Assembly (NCBI GenBank): GCA_963746325.1
Contig: CAVVBC010000003.1
Coordinates: 1 to 64,000, forward strand
DNA: 64,000 bases
Direction of reading: 5' to 3'
Source of the DNA: RPQJ01 sp963746325
Lineage (GTDB): Bacteria; Pseudomonadota; Gammaproteobacteria; Steroidobacterales; Steroidobacteraceae
The number at the start of each line of letters is the position of its first letter. Within the stretch, counting starts at the first letter, position 1. Both the position numbers and the translations under genes were made by a program. Of this stretch, positions 27,173 through 37,476 are shown in pieces. Under the pieces are notes generated by a model. It saw only the letters and a program-made list of their open reading frames with translations, had not been told where the DNA came from and made no database searches.

Positions 27173-30141
27173 GGAGACGCTCCCCTTGCGGATCGATGAA
27201 GATGGGCGAGCAGACCTCGACCAGGGTCTCGGCGCCCCGCAAGGGGTCGACCACCATGACTTTCTCACCGTGGCGCTCGGGCCCGTTCGTCAGGAGTCCG
27301 AGGCCGATCCACTGGCCGAGCGCCGGCGAATAGCAGACGGAGGTTACGTGCCCCTGGTCGTGCTCGATGCTGCGTTTGGCGTGTTGCGGGATGAAGTGCA
27401 TGCCGCCCGCGAGCTTTGCGCCGCGGTCGACGGTCTTGAACCCCACCAGGCGCGGCCGCGCCGGATCGAGCAGGTGGGCCCGCCGCGCCATCACGGCGCC
27501 GACGAAGTCCTTCTGCGTCGACAGCATGCGACCGAAGCCCAGGTCGTACGCGGTGGTCTGGCCATTGAGTTCGCTGCCGACCACGTGGCCCTTCTCGACG
27601 CGGAGCACGTTGAGCGCCTCCAGGCCGTACGGTGCGACGCCCAGATCCTGGCCGGCGGCGTGCAGGGTGCGGATCAACGCGTCGCCACGGTGTGCCGGCA
27701 CGGCGATCTCGTAGGCCAGTTCGCCCGAGAACGAAATGCGGAACAGCCGGGCCGGCTGCGCCGTCACGCAGGCGTGACATCGCCCACACGCCATGAACGG
27801 GAATGCCTCGTTGCGAGATGTCGCAGGCCGGGTCGAGCACTCGCTGCAGCAACTCGCGCGAGCGCGGCCCGGCGACCGCGAACTGCGCCCACTGGTCGGT
27901 GACCGAGACGAACTGCACGTCGAGTCGCGGCCACAGCGTCTGGTGGCAGAGGTGCATGTGCTGGAGCACCTGCGACGGCGTGCGAAGTGGTGGTCGTGAT
28001 CAGGTAACGGTCCTCGGCAAGCCGCGCCACGGTGCCGTCGTCGAACATGAAGCCGTCTTCGCGCAGCATGATGCCGTAGCGTGTGCGGCCCACGGCCAGC
28101 GTCGCGAAGTTGTTGGCGTACAGGCGCTCGATGAACTCGAGTGCATCGGGTCCCTGCACGTCGATCTTGCCGAGCGTGGACACGTCGCACAAGCCGACCG
28201 CGGTGCGCACGGCGGTCGCTTCGCGGCAGGTGGGAACGAACCAGTCGTCTTCCCCGGGTCGTGCAAACCACTCGGCCCGCAGCCAGGGACCGACTTTCCT
28301 TGAACTTGCCACCCAGTTCGCTGGCCCAGCGGTGCGAAGGCGTATAGCCGCGTCGGGCGGAAATCCATGCCCTTGTGATGTCCGGCCAGGGCGCCCATCG
28401 CGACCGGCGTGTACGGCGGCCGGAACGTGGTGGTGCCGGTCGCGGCGATCGTGCTGGAGCGATGCCGCGCCAGCAGGGCAATGCCCGTGACGTTCGACGT
28501 CTTGCCCTGGTCGGTGGCCATGCCGAGCGTCGTGTAACGCTTGGCGTGCTCGACGGAGCGGAAGCCTTCACGTTCGGCGAGCTCGATGTCATCGGCGGTG
28601 ACGTCGTTCTGGAAGTCGACGAAGCACTTGCCGTGCGCCCGGGTCACTTTCCAGAGCGGCACGCGGCGGGTCGATTCCTCGGGAACGCGTGGCAGGGCAG
28701 GCAAGGTGCCGGCAAAGCCGCACGCGGCTGCCGCGGCAAGCCCCTGGCGGAAGCCCGTGACGATCGCCTCGCCCAGCGTCATGTCGCCGTTGGCCGCGCC
28801 TGCGACAGTCATGCCGGCCGGCAGGCGATCGGGCACGAAGATTGACCGCTCGTCGTCCCAGCGCGGCCGATGCCCGCGGTGCGAGGTCAGATGCAATGTG
28901 GGTGACCAGCCGCCGGACATCGCGACCAGGTCGCAGTCGATGCGCCGTTGGGTGCCCGAACGCGTAGTGATTTCGACCGCCTCGACCTGCCGCCCACCGC
29001 GGGCACCGTTCACTTCCCCGGCCATGCTCGGAACGCCCGGGTGACGGCGCGCCACTTCCGCGACGACGACGGGCTCGCGCGAATCGACGACGGCGGCAAC
29101 GGTGGCACCTGCGGCAACGAGATCCGATGCCGTGCTCCAGCCGTCGTCGTTGTCGGTGAAAACGACGGCGCGGCGGCCGGGCAGCACCGCGTACCGATTG
29201 ACGTAGGTGCGCACGGCGCCGGCGAGCATGACACCTGGCAGGTCGTTATTGCCGAACACGAGCGGCCGCTCGATCGAGCCCGACGCAAGCACGCATTGCT
29301 TGGCGACGATGCGCCAGACACGCTGCCGCGGCTCGAATTCGGTGGGGTCGGGCGATGATCGTTGACCCGCTCGACGGCGCCATACACGCCGTCGTCGTAC
29401 AGGCCGAAGACGGTCGTCCGCGGCAGCAGACGCACCTCAGGATGGGAGCGCAATTCGGCCACCACCTGGGCGGCCCAGTCGGCGGCCGGCTGGCCGTCGA
29501 CCGTGCGCTTCTCGGCGAGTGCCCGGCCACCGAACAGGAAGTCTTCATCCGCAAGCACCACGCGGGCACCGGTACGCGCAGCGGCCTGCGCGGCAGCGAG
29601 CCCGGCAGGACCCGCGCCGATCACCAGCACGTCGCAGTGTGCCCAGCTCTTCTCGTAGTGGTCGGGGTCGGCCTCGAGTGCGGCCCGACCCAGGCCCGCT
29701 GCACGGCGGATCAGCGGCTCGTAGACCTTCTCCCAGAACGACGCGGGCCACATGAATGTCTTGTAGTAGAACCCTGCGACGAACAGCGGCGAGAACAGGC
29801 CGTTGATCGCGTTCAGGTCGTAGCGCAACGACGGCCAGCGGTTCTGGCTGGTGGCCTCGAGACCCGCGTAGAGCTCGGCGACGGTGGCACGCGTGTTGGG
29901 CTCACGGCGGGCGCCGCTGCGCAGCTCGACCAGTGCGTTGGGCTCCTCGGAGCCGGCGCTCAGAATGCCGCGTGGCCGGTGATACTTGAACGAACGGCCC
30001 ACCAGGCGCACGTCGTTGGCCAGCAACGCCGACGCGAGCGTGTCGCCCGCGCAACCGCTGTAGTCGGCTTGCCGTCGAAACGGAAATCGAAGCGTCTGCT
30101 GGCGATCGATCGGCGCCGCCCTGGGCGAGGCGCGAGCTCAC
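27165..30141 (-). CDS. soxA: Sarcosine oxidase alpha subunit (at least five frameshifts)
   Basis: The large subunit binds NAD+ and, with the THF-binding GcvT-like C-terminal domain, captures the methyl group as 5,10-methylene-THF. The N-terminal 2Fe-2S-like/ring region carries RLVGRSFKYHRPRGILSAGS. The Rossmann motif is DVLVIGAGPAGLAAAQAAAR. The middle part has LASGSIERPLVFGNNDLPGV and DQGKTSNVTGIALLA. The C-terminal GcvT half includes VGLCDVSTLGKIDVQGPDAL and GLEALNVLRVEKGHVVGSEL. Together these give about the usual 990 residues. Frames change near 30065, 29357, 28315, 27985 and 27778. GTG 30141 overlaps the soxD stop as GTGA. Confidence 0.9.
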
Positions 30142-30419
30142 TGCGAGTCTCCGCCGGCAAAGACGTCGCGGGCGGGCATGGCGCCGATGACCTCATGATT
30201 GCGCGTGTCGCGTTCGACCACGAGCCATTCGTGGCAACCGCCCTGGTGAAACCACAGTTCGCGATGCAGGCCGAACGGATTGTTGCGCACGTAGACGTAA
30301 TCGTAGAAGGCAGCCTCGGCATCAGGCGCCGTTCGGAGACGGTCGGCGCACCGTGGCGTCGCCGTAGTAGTGAACTCGTCGTGGATGCGGGGACCGCAGT
30401 GAGGGCAGGGAATGCGCAT
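30138..30419 (-). CDS. soxD: Sarcosine oxidase delta subunit (compensating frameshifts)
   Basis: 93 residues, the usual size for SoxD. A zinc-ribbon start (MRIPCPHCGPR) supplies the first metal-binding Cys residues, and the C-terminal half is typical: YVYVRNNPFGLHRELWFHQG, then GCHEWLVVERDT. Residues 16-32 (FTTTATPRCADRL) look wrong in this frame. The neighbouring frame reads HYYGDATVRRPSPNG, a much better SoxD sequence, so a pair of opposite indels near 30370 and 30322 probably garbles about 15 residues without ending the frame. Eight bases separate it from the soxB stop. Confidence 0.88.
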   Translation of the reverse strand: MRIPCPHCGPRIHDEFTTTATPRCADRLRTAPDAEAAFYDYVYVRNNPFGLHRELWFHQGGCHEWLVVERDTRNHEVIGAMPARDVFAGGDSQ

Positions 30420-30427
30420 GGTCGGTG

Positions 30428-31688
30428 TCAGTGCCGGTTGGGGTGCGCGCCGCCGCCGTGCTCGTCGATCAGGCGACCGGTCGCGAACCGGTCGAGTCGA
30501 TACGCGCGTGGCGACGGGGTGCGGGCTGGTCGGTGGCAAGCAGGTGGGCGAAGCACCAGCCGGAGGCCGGGCTGGCCTTGAATCCGCCGTAACACCAGCC
30601 CGCATTGAGGAACAGGCCGTCGACCGGCGTGCGGTCGATGATCGGCGAACCGTCCATCGACATGTCCATGATGCCGCCCCACGAGCGCAGCATGCGTACG
30701 CGGCTGATGCACGGCATCATCGCGACGCCTTCCTCGGCAGACTTCCTCGACGGTCGGCAGGTTGCCGCGCTGCGCGTACGAGTTGTACTTGTCGATGCTG
30801 CCGCCGAACACCAGGCCGCCTTTGTCGGACTGGCTGATGTAGAAGTGACCCGCGCCGAAGGTAACGACGCAGGGCACGATCGGCTTCAGGCCCTCGGACA
30901 CGAACGCCTGCAGCACGTGGCTTTCGATCGGCAGGCGCAGGCCGGCAAGCGCTGCGACGCGGCTGGTGTTGCCGGCGCAGGCCATGCCGATGCGCCGGCT
31001 GGCGATGAAGCCACGGGTGGTCTCGACGCCGGTGACGCCGTTCTCGTCCTGCCGGATGCCGATCACTTCGCAGTTCTGCAGGATGTCGACGCCGAGGCTG
31101 GTCGGCCGCGCGGGCAAAGCCCCAGGCCACGGCGTCGTGGCGCACCGTGCCGCCGCGACGCTGCATCAGGCCGCCCATGATCGGGAAGCGTGCGTTGTCG
31201 AAATCGGCCATCGGCAGCAGCTTGCGCACCTGTTCGCGGTTGAGCATCTCGGCGTCGACGCCGTGCAGGTGCATGGAGTTGCCGCGGCGCGCGCACTCGT
31301 CGCGCTGCGAGTCGTTGTGGAACAGGTTCAGCACGCCGCGCTGGCTGATCATCGCGTTGTAGTTGAGGTCCTGCTCCAGGCCTTCCCACAACTTGAGCGA
31401 GTGCTCGTAGAAGGGGATGTTGCCGGGCATCAGGTAGTTCGAGCGGACGATCGTGGTGTTGCGGCCGACGTTGCCGCCGCCGATGTATCCCTTTTCCAGG
31501 ACGGCCACGTTGCGCGCGCCGTGGTTCTTCGCCAGGTAATAGGCCGTGGCGAGGCCGTGGCCGCCGCCGCCGACGACGATGACGTCGTAGGCGGACTTGG
31601 GCTCAGGCTCGCGCCAGGCCGGGGCCCAGGTCCGGTGGCCGCGCAGCGACTCGCGCAGCAGGCTGAAGATCGAGTAGCGGGATGCCAA
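30428..31688 (-). CDS. soxB: Sarcosine oxidase beta subunit (about three frameshifts)
   Basis: The beta subunit holds the covalent FMN and noncovalent FAD and oxidises sarcosine to glycine and formaldehyde. The N-terminal FAD motif is YDVIVVGGGGHGLATAYYLA, followed by NVGRNTTIVRSNYL with the conserved R-x-N-Y-L. Later come GIACAGNTSRVA-like residues (GMACAGNTSRVAALAGLRLP), GHFYISQSDKGGLVFGGSID, and near the end GLFLNAGWCYGGFKASPASG. Frames change near 31115, 30738 and 30485. It is the first sox gene, 37 bases after the FAD-oxidase stop, so the sox genes belong to the longer operon that starts at the SDR gene. Confidence 0.92.
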
Positions 31689-31725
31689 CGGTCACCTCAC
31701 GCGCGGGCCTGCAGGTCGAGCAGCA

Positions 31726-33168
31726 TCAGTCGGGGATGATGCAGCCCTTGTTCATGACGTCGTGCGGGTCGAACACGCGCTTCAAGCTTTCGAGGATGTA
31801 GTACGACGAACCGTACTCTTCCCTGATCCAGGGCGTGCGGGCCTTGCCCATGCCGTGGTGGTGCACGACCGAGCCGCCGAGCTTCAGCGTCTCCTCGCAG
31901 ATCACGCGGTTGATCTCGCGGCGGTACTTGTCCACTTCCTGCTCGGGCGGGCAGTTCACGTTGTAGTAGTAGATGAAGTACATGTTGGTGCCGTTGACGT
32001 AGCTGTGCGAGCTGTGCCCGCCGGCCACGGTGATGTCGGGCACCTCGACCTGCAGGCGCTTCAGCGCGTTCTCGTAGATGTCGCAGATGGTCGACCAGTC
32101 GGCGGAGACCTCGGTCGTGCGGCCCATGGTCTTGGTCTCCAGGATCTCCTTGCGCTCGTTGGCGAGCTTGTCCGCGCCCCAGTTGAGGTCGGCGAACCAT
32201 TCCTCGAGGTGATGCGGGTCGACCGGCCTGCACTCCGGGAACTTCGCGACGCACTCCTTGATGCCTTCGATCGTCGCCTTGACGACGCCGGCCGGGCCCT
32301 CCGCCATGAACAGCAGCACGCAGTCGTCCTTGGCCGCGAACTTCGAGAAGTGGAACGCGCCATCGGGCGGATCGTAGAGGCGGGCCACCGACGGCTTGTA
32401 GCCGTTGACCATCACCTCGCGCAGCGCCTCGAATCCCGGGCGCATGTTCTTGAGCGTGTAGCCGACGAAGGTGTTGTTCTGCGGCATGTACGGGAAGAGC
32501 TTCACCGTGACCTCGGTGATGTAGCAGAGCGCGCCTTCGTTGCCGATGACGACGTGGCGGATGTCCGGGCCGACGGCGCGACGCGGCACGTTCTTGATGC
32601 GGGTCACGGTGCCGTCGGCAAAGACGGCCTCGCAACCGACCACCATGTCCTCGATGCCGCCGTACAGCGTCGAGAACTGGCCGATGCTGCGGGTCGCGAC
32701 GAGGCCGCCGATCTGCGCGATCGGCTTCGACTGCGGCGAGTGACCGGTCGTGACGCCCATGCTTGCGGCATTCGTCCTCGAGCGTCTGCAGGCAGACGCC
32801 GCACTGGACCGTCGCCTGCATGTTGTACGTGTCGATCTTCAGGATCGCGTTCATGCCGGAGCCGTCGAGCACGATCGAGTCGGCGACCGCGGTCTCGCAG
32901 GCCGCCTTCGGTGGCGGTGCGGCCGGTGCGGGCCACGACGTTGACGCGGTTCTCGTTGGCGAACTGCAGGACGTCGACGACGTGCTGCGTGCTGCGCGCC
33001 ATCACGACGGCGGCGGGAAGGCGGCCGCGTGAACACCCCGTGCACGTCCTCGTACAGGCGCAGGCGATCGACGCTGCTCTGCTTCAGCTCCTTCTCGTCG
33101 GTGACGACGTTCGCGCCGCCGACGATGCTCTGCAGTCCCTGGACGATGGCGGTCTTGCTCAAGGCCAT
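31726..33168 (-). CDS. FAD-binding oxidase/dehydrogenase (PCMH/FAD_binding_4, lactate/glycolate oxidase type; about three frameshifts)
   Basis: About 480 residues. The N-terminal FAD_binding_4 part has VVMARSTQHVVDVLQFANEN, GMNAILKIDTYNMQATVQCG and GGLVATRSIGQFSTLYGGIE. The C-terminal FAD-linked-oxidase domain has VAGGHSSHSYVNGTNMYFIY and ends LKRVFDPHDVMNKGCIIPD. The His-rich HHHGMGKARTPW motif is seen in alkylglycerone-phosphate-synthase and D-lactate-dehydrogenase relatives. Frames change near 33020, 32905 and 32762; from 32760 to the stop it is open. The substrate is probably a 2-hydroxy acid or a polyol derivative (inference). It lies between the kinase and soxB genes with 11- and 37-base gaps, so it is part of the same operon. 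Confidence 0.78.
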
Positions 33169-33179
33169 GATGCGGTCCT

Positions 33180-34623
33180 TTAATGAAACAGAGGCCAGGA
33201 CCGTTCGAGGACCTGGTCAGTGGAATGACGGATGTCGCGGTACACGTCGGCGTTCATGCGGGCGTACACCTCGGTGTTGGCTGCGTTGGGCGCGAACGCT
33301 TCCCGCGGCTTCTCCATGCGCGCCACGGCGGTCGCGAAGTCCGGATAGACGCCGGTAGCGACGGCGGCACAGATGGCCGAGCCGAGGCTGGCACCGCTCG
33401 GGCCGCGCGTGCGCGAGGCCGGAATGCCGAATACGTCGGCGAAGATCTGCATGAACAGCGGACTGGTCGAGCCGCCGCCGGAGATCACGATCTCGCGCAG
33501 CGACGTGCCCAGTTCGGCGGTCATCGCGTCGACCTTGTCTTTCATGGTGAGCGCGATGGCTTCGAGTATCGAGCGATAGCCGTGCGCGCGCGTGTGGCGC
33601 GCATCGAAGCCGAGCATGATGCCCTTGCGGTGCGGGTGATCGGTGGGCGCGAGCCAGTCGAGCACGCTCATGAGTCCGTCGCAGCCGGCGGGCACCTGCA
33701 GGGCTTCCTGCTCGAGGACCGACTCGCGCGTGACACCACGGGCGGCCGCGGCCGCCGCGAATTCCGGGCCGAGCAGGTCCATGAACCAGGTCAGCGTCCA
33801 CATGCCGCGGCGGATGCCGTGGCTTTCGTACAGGTAGCGGCCGGGCACGCAGCCGAAGTTGGTCCAGAAGTGCTGCGCGTCCTGTCGGTTGCGCTGCGCC
33901 GTGCACCATCGACGCGATGTACGTGCCGAGCGAGATCAGCGCGGTGCGGTCGTCGAGCGAGCCCGAGCCCAGCGCTTCGACGGCCTTGTCGTTGGCCGTG
34001 ACGACGACCGGCAGGCCCGCGGGAATGCCGGTGGCCGCCGCCGCGGCCGCGGTGACGTGTCCGGCGATCTCGCCGGGCAGCTGCAGCTGGAACAATTGGT
34101 CGCGCCGCAGGTTGAACTGCTGCAGCAGCGCCGCGTCGTCGCTCCATTGCCAGCGGTCGGTGTCGATCGGCCACTGCAGCAGGATGTTGTTCGCCGCAGT
34201 GTCCCGGAACTCGCCCGTGAAGCGATGAGTGAGGTAGCCGGAAGACGTCGTGGCGTACGCGACGGCGGGGTCGTCGGGCATGTAGGGCTGGTAGGCACGC
34301 GTGTCCATCCAGCTCATGACGGGCTGGGCCAGCGAACCGTCGGCGCGCAGGAATGCCTTGCAGCAGCGGATCGTGCACAGGCCCACGCCGACGATTTCGC
34401 TGCGATCACCCTTGAACGCCGCGAGCGCCTGCCGGCTGGCGCCGACGATGGAGTCCCACAGGTCGTCGTCCGGATGCTCGACGATGCCCGGTCGCGGCCG
34501 GCTGGAGGCACGCAGCACCTGGCGACCTTCGGCGACTGCGTTGCCCGCGAGGTCGTAGACGACGACCTTGGTGCTCTGCGAGCCGTTGTCGACGCCGATG
34601 ATGTAGCGGCCCGGTTGCGGCAT
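33180..34623 (-). CDS. FGGY-family carbohydrate kinase (one frameshift)
   Basis: About 480 residues with the two-domain ASKHA fold of xylulose/glycerol kinases. Phosphate 1 motif is YIIGVDNGSQSTKVVVYD. The middle region has SWMDTRAYQPYMPDDP and TANDKAVEALGSGSLDDRTA. The FGGY C-domain has IVISGGGSTSPLFMQIFADV and GASLGSAICAAVATGVYPD. One frame change near 33890 separates the halves. It phosphorylates a sugar or polyol using ATP; the closest family resemblance is xylulokinase, but the substrate is not determined by the sequence. It follows the SDR gene by 6 bases and precedes the FAD oxidase by 11. Confidence 0.86.
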
Positions 34624-34629
34624 CTCGTG

Positions 34630-35406
34630 TCAGCGGACCAGGTAGCCGCCGTCGACGACGAGCAGGTGCCCGTTGACGTAGTTCGACGCGCGGCTCGAGA
34701 GGAAGACGAGGGCGCCCATCAGGTCGACCGGCTCGCCCCAGCGTTCGGCCGGGATGTGGTCGAGCACGCGCTGGTTGGTCACCGGATTGCTGCGTGTCTG
34801 GCGCGTGATCTCGGTGGCGTAGTAGCCCGGCGCGATGCCGTTGACCTGGATGTTGTGCATCGCGAGTTCGTCGCAGTACGCCTTGGTGAAGCCGGCGAGG
34901 CCGTGCTTGGTGGCCGCATAGGCCGACGACCAGCGTCCGCCGAGGAACGAGAACAGCGAGCAGATGTTGACGATCTTGCCGCTTTTCTGCGGGACCATCC
35001 GCTTGGCCGCTTCGTAGCTGAGCTCGAAAGCGGCGGTGAGGTTGACTGCGACCGTCGCATCCCACTGGGGCCGACCGAAATCGAGGACCTCGGCCATGGG
35101 GCAGATGCCCGCGCTGTTGACCAGGATGTCGATCCGGCCGAAACGCTCGACGCACGTGTCGATCACGGTGGCCGCGGCGCCTGGAGCAGTGATGTCGATC
35201 TTGAGGTATTCGTAGCGGCGACCCGTGGCTTCGATCAACGGGCCGGTCTTGCCGTCGTCATCCATCACGCTCGGCACGAACACATCGGCACCCGCCTTGG
35301 CGAGTGCCAGCGAGAACGCCTGGCCGAGTCCGGTGTTGCCGCCCGTGACGATCGCTTTCTTCCCGGCGAGCGAGAAGAAATCCATGGCGAATTCGCTGAT
35401 GTCCAT
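34630..35406 (-). CDS. Short-chain dehydrogenase/reductase (gluconate 3-dehydrogenase type)
   Basis: 258 residues, intact classical SDR. The NAD(P) motif is KAIVTGGNTGLGQAFSLALA, the structural NNAG equivalent is ILVNSAGICPM, and the catalytic set includes Ser in CSLFSFLG and YAATKHG (Tyr-x3-Lys). The Pro-Gly tail is GIAPGYYATEI. It resembles 2-deoxy-D-gluconate 3-dehydrogenase (KduD) and other polyol dehydrogenases. ATG 35406 (MDISEFAMDFFSLAGKK) is the annotated start; ATG 35385 is an alternative. It is the first gene of the minus-strand operon that runs through kinase, FAD oxidase and sox genes, divergent from the ABC importer. Confidence 0.88.
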   Translation of the reverse strand: MDISEFAMDFFSLAGKKAIVTGGNTGLGQAFSLALAKAGADVFVPSVMDDDGKTGPLIEATGRRYEYLKIDITAPGAAATVIDTCVERFGRIDILVNSAGICPMAEVLDFGRPQWDATVAVNLTAAFELSYEAAKRMVPQKSGKIVNICSLFSFLGGRWSSAYAATKHGLAGFTKAYCDELAMHNIQVNGIAPGYYATEITRQTRSNPVTNQRVLDHIPAERWGEPVDLMGALVFLSSRASNYVNGHLLVVDGGYLVR

Positions 35407-35553
35407 CGAGCGTGGCTCCGTCGGCCGCGTTGCCGCGTCCACGCGGTCGGGCTCGTCGCTTGGGTAGGCGCTCGCAGCCGAAGCGCGGGTGAAGTATAGC
35501 CTGCGACTCGCAGCGCGCGCGGAAGGCTCTGGCAGCGTTTTCTGCGGCATTGT

Positions 35554-35582
35554 TTGACGTGGGCCGTCGCTGCCTGTTACCA
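35554..35582 (+). promoter_or_regulatory. Sigma-70 promoter candidate for the ABC importer
   Basis: TTGACG (35554-35559) and TTACCA (35577-35582) are 17 bases apart. This places a transcription start near 35589, just upstream of ATG 35616, which has GGGGAAGG before it. The -10 box is a moderate match. Confidence 0.45.
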
Positions 35583-35615
35583 ATGCGTCAGAAGATTTTT
35601 ACGCAGGGGAAGGCA

Positions 35616-36615
35616 ATGCGATTGAGCTGGCGCCCGGGGGCGGGCCTGCTGCTCCCACGGCTCCGCACGTTCGGGCAGGCAGCGTTGGCGCTGCTGGCCT
35701 GCACCGCGGCAGCCACCAGTGCCGTCGCGGCCTCGGTCGATCCTCCCGCCTGTCGCACCGTGCGTCTTGCCGACGTGGGCTGGACTGCAGAAACCGCGAC
35801 GACGGCGGTGTTCGGCCAGATCCTGACGGATCTCGGCTACAAGCCGGTCATTACGGTGCTTTCGGTGCCGGTGACGTTCGAGTCCATGAAGAACGGCGAC
35901 ATCGACGTGTTCCTCGGCAACTGGATGCCGGCGCAGTCCTCGATGCTGAACCCGTTCCTCGAGGACGGCTCGATCACCGTCGTCAGGCACAACCTGGTCG
36001 GCGCCAAGTACACGCTGGGTGTGCCGGCCTATCTGCACGACGCGGGTCTCAAGGATTTCGCCGACATCCAGCGATTCCGAAAAGAGCTGGGGGCATCGAT
36101 TTACGGCATCGAGCCCGGCAACGACGGCAATCACCTCATCCTCGATCTCATCAAGGCCAACAAGTTCGGGCTCGGCGGTTTCAAGCTGGTCGAATCGAGC
36201 GAGCAGGGCATGCTGGCGCAGGTCGAGCGCGCGTACCGCGCGCAGCGAGCCGGTGGTGTTCCTCGCGTGGTCCCCGCACCCGATGAACACGCACTTCAAC
36301 GTGCGTTATCTCACCGGCGGCGACGACGTGTTCGGACCCGACTTCGGCGCCGCCACCGTCAGTACCCTGGTGCGCAAGGGCTACCTCGAGCAATGCCCGA
36401 ACCTGGGCCGCCTGCTGCAGAACCTCGAGTTCTCGGTCGACGTCGAGAACACATGGATGGACCAGATCCTGACGGACAAGGTGCGCACGGCCGATCTCGC
36501 GCGTGCAGTGGCTTGCCAGCAAGCCGCCCGAACTCGAGCAATGGCTGGCCGGCGTGCAGACGTTCGACGGCCAGCCCGCGGCTCAGGCCGTGGACGAGCC
36601 GGTCAAGGCCAGCAA
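35616..36615 (+). CDS. Glycine betaine/choline-type ABC transporter substrate-binding protein (frameshifted)
   Basis: A ProX/OpuAC-type periplasmic binding protein. The signal peptide is ALALLACTAAATSAVA. The mature part begins CRTVRLADVGWTAETATTAV, then VPVTFESMKNGDIDVFLGNW with the Trp-rich binding site expected for quaternary amines, KYTLGVPAYLHDAGLKDFAD, FLAWSPHPMNTHFNVRYLTG and a final WLAGVQTFDGQPAAQAV. Frames change near 36235 and 36512. The composite reading has no stop before the permease sequence begins near 36616, so the two may be one fused polypeptide. ATG 36515-region starts were not convincing. It is the first gene of the plus-strand import unit. Confidence 0.85.
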
Positions 36616-37476
36616 GCTCAATACGTCTTCGAAACCTGGATCACGGCCAACAAGATTCCAGTCGGGGACGCGGCCACGACCTTCGTCGAATACACCAAGC
36701 GCCATGCGCGCGGCCTGTTCGATGGCATCGCCAGCGTGCTGACCGGTGCGACGAACGTCGTCGCGAGTGTCCTGAACGGCGTGCCGGCCCTGGTGCTGAT
36801 CGCGTTGATCGCTGCGCTGTCGTGGGTGCTGCGCCGTTCCGGTGGGCTGGTGATCTTCGTCGTGCTGGCGCTGCTCTTCATCATGAACCAGGGCTACTGG
36901 GATGCCACGCTGGAAACCCTCACGCTGGTGCTGGTCGCCGCGCTGGTGTCGACGCTGATCGGCGTGCCGCTCGGCATCTGGAACGCCAGGAGTCCACGCA
37001 TGTTTGCCGCGATGCGTCCCGTGCTCGACCTGATGCAGACGCTGCCGACGTTCGTGTACCTCACGCCGACGCTGGTGCTCTTCGGCCTCGGGATCGTGCC
37101 GGGCCTGATTTCCACGATCATCTTTGCCTTGCCCGCGCCGATCCGGATGACCCAGCTCGGCATCTCATCGGTGCCCAAGACGCTGCGCGAAGCGGGGCAG
37201 GCGTTCGGCGCCACGCCACTGCAGCTGCTGTTCAAGGTCGAACTGCCGAGCGCGCGACCGATGATCCTGGCCGGCATCACGCAATGCATCATGCTGAGCC
37301 TCTCGATGGTCGTCATCGCCGCACTGGTCGGGGCGGGCGGGCTCGGCGTACCCGTCGTGCGCGCGCTCAATACGGTGCAGGTTGGCATGGGTTTCGAGGC
37401 GGGACTCGCGATCGTGCTGCTGGCCATCATGCTCGACCGCATCTCGCGACCTGCCGAGAAGAAGGGCCAGGAATGA
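36616..37476 (+). CDS. Glycine betaine-type ABC transporter permease (possibly fused to the binding protein)
   Basis: A ProW/OpuAB-like inner-membrane channel. It begins with YVFETWITANKIPVGDAATT and FVEYTKRHARGLFDGIASVL, the usual periplasmic lead-in. Helices follow (VLIALIAALSWVL, LVIFVVLALLFIM, LTLVLVAALVSTLIGVPLGI). The BPD-type EAA loop is TLREAGQAFGATPLQLLFKV-like (about 37185-37245), and the end is LAIVLLAIMLDRIS. No start codon was found at the expected position; the sequence is continuous with the binding protein once an indel near 36610 is corrected. Its stop overlaps the ATPase ATG (ATGA). Confidence 0.85.
   Translation, partial: AQYVFETWITANKIPVGDAATTFVEYTKRHARGLFDGIASVLTGATNVVASVLNGVPALVLIALIAALSWVLRRSGGLVIFVVLALLFIMNQGYWDATLETLTLVLVAALVSTLIGVPLGIWNARSPRMFAAMRPVLDLMQTLPTFVYLTPTLVLFGLGIVPGLISTIIFALPAPIRMTQLGISSVPKTLREAGQAFGATPLQLLFKVELPSARPMILAGITQCIMLSLSMVVIAALVGAGGLGVPVVRALNTVQVGMGFEAGLAIVLLAIMLDRISRPAEKKGQE

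Noticed and set aside
29355..30581. A 408-codon plus-strand frame opposite soxA/soxD
   Set aside because: Shadow frame; it only looks longer because the real minus-strand soxA frame is broken by indels.
33859..35499. A 546-codon plus-strand frame opposite the kinase and SDR genes
   Set aside because: Shadow frame; the minus strand carries complete kinase and SDR motifs, and this translation is low-complexity with no recognisable fold.
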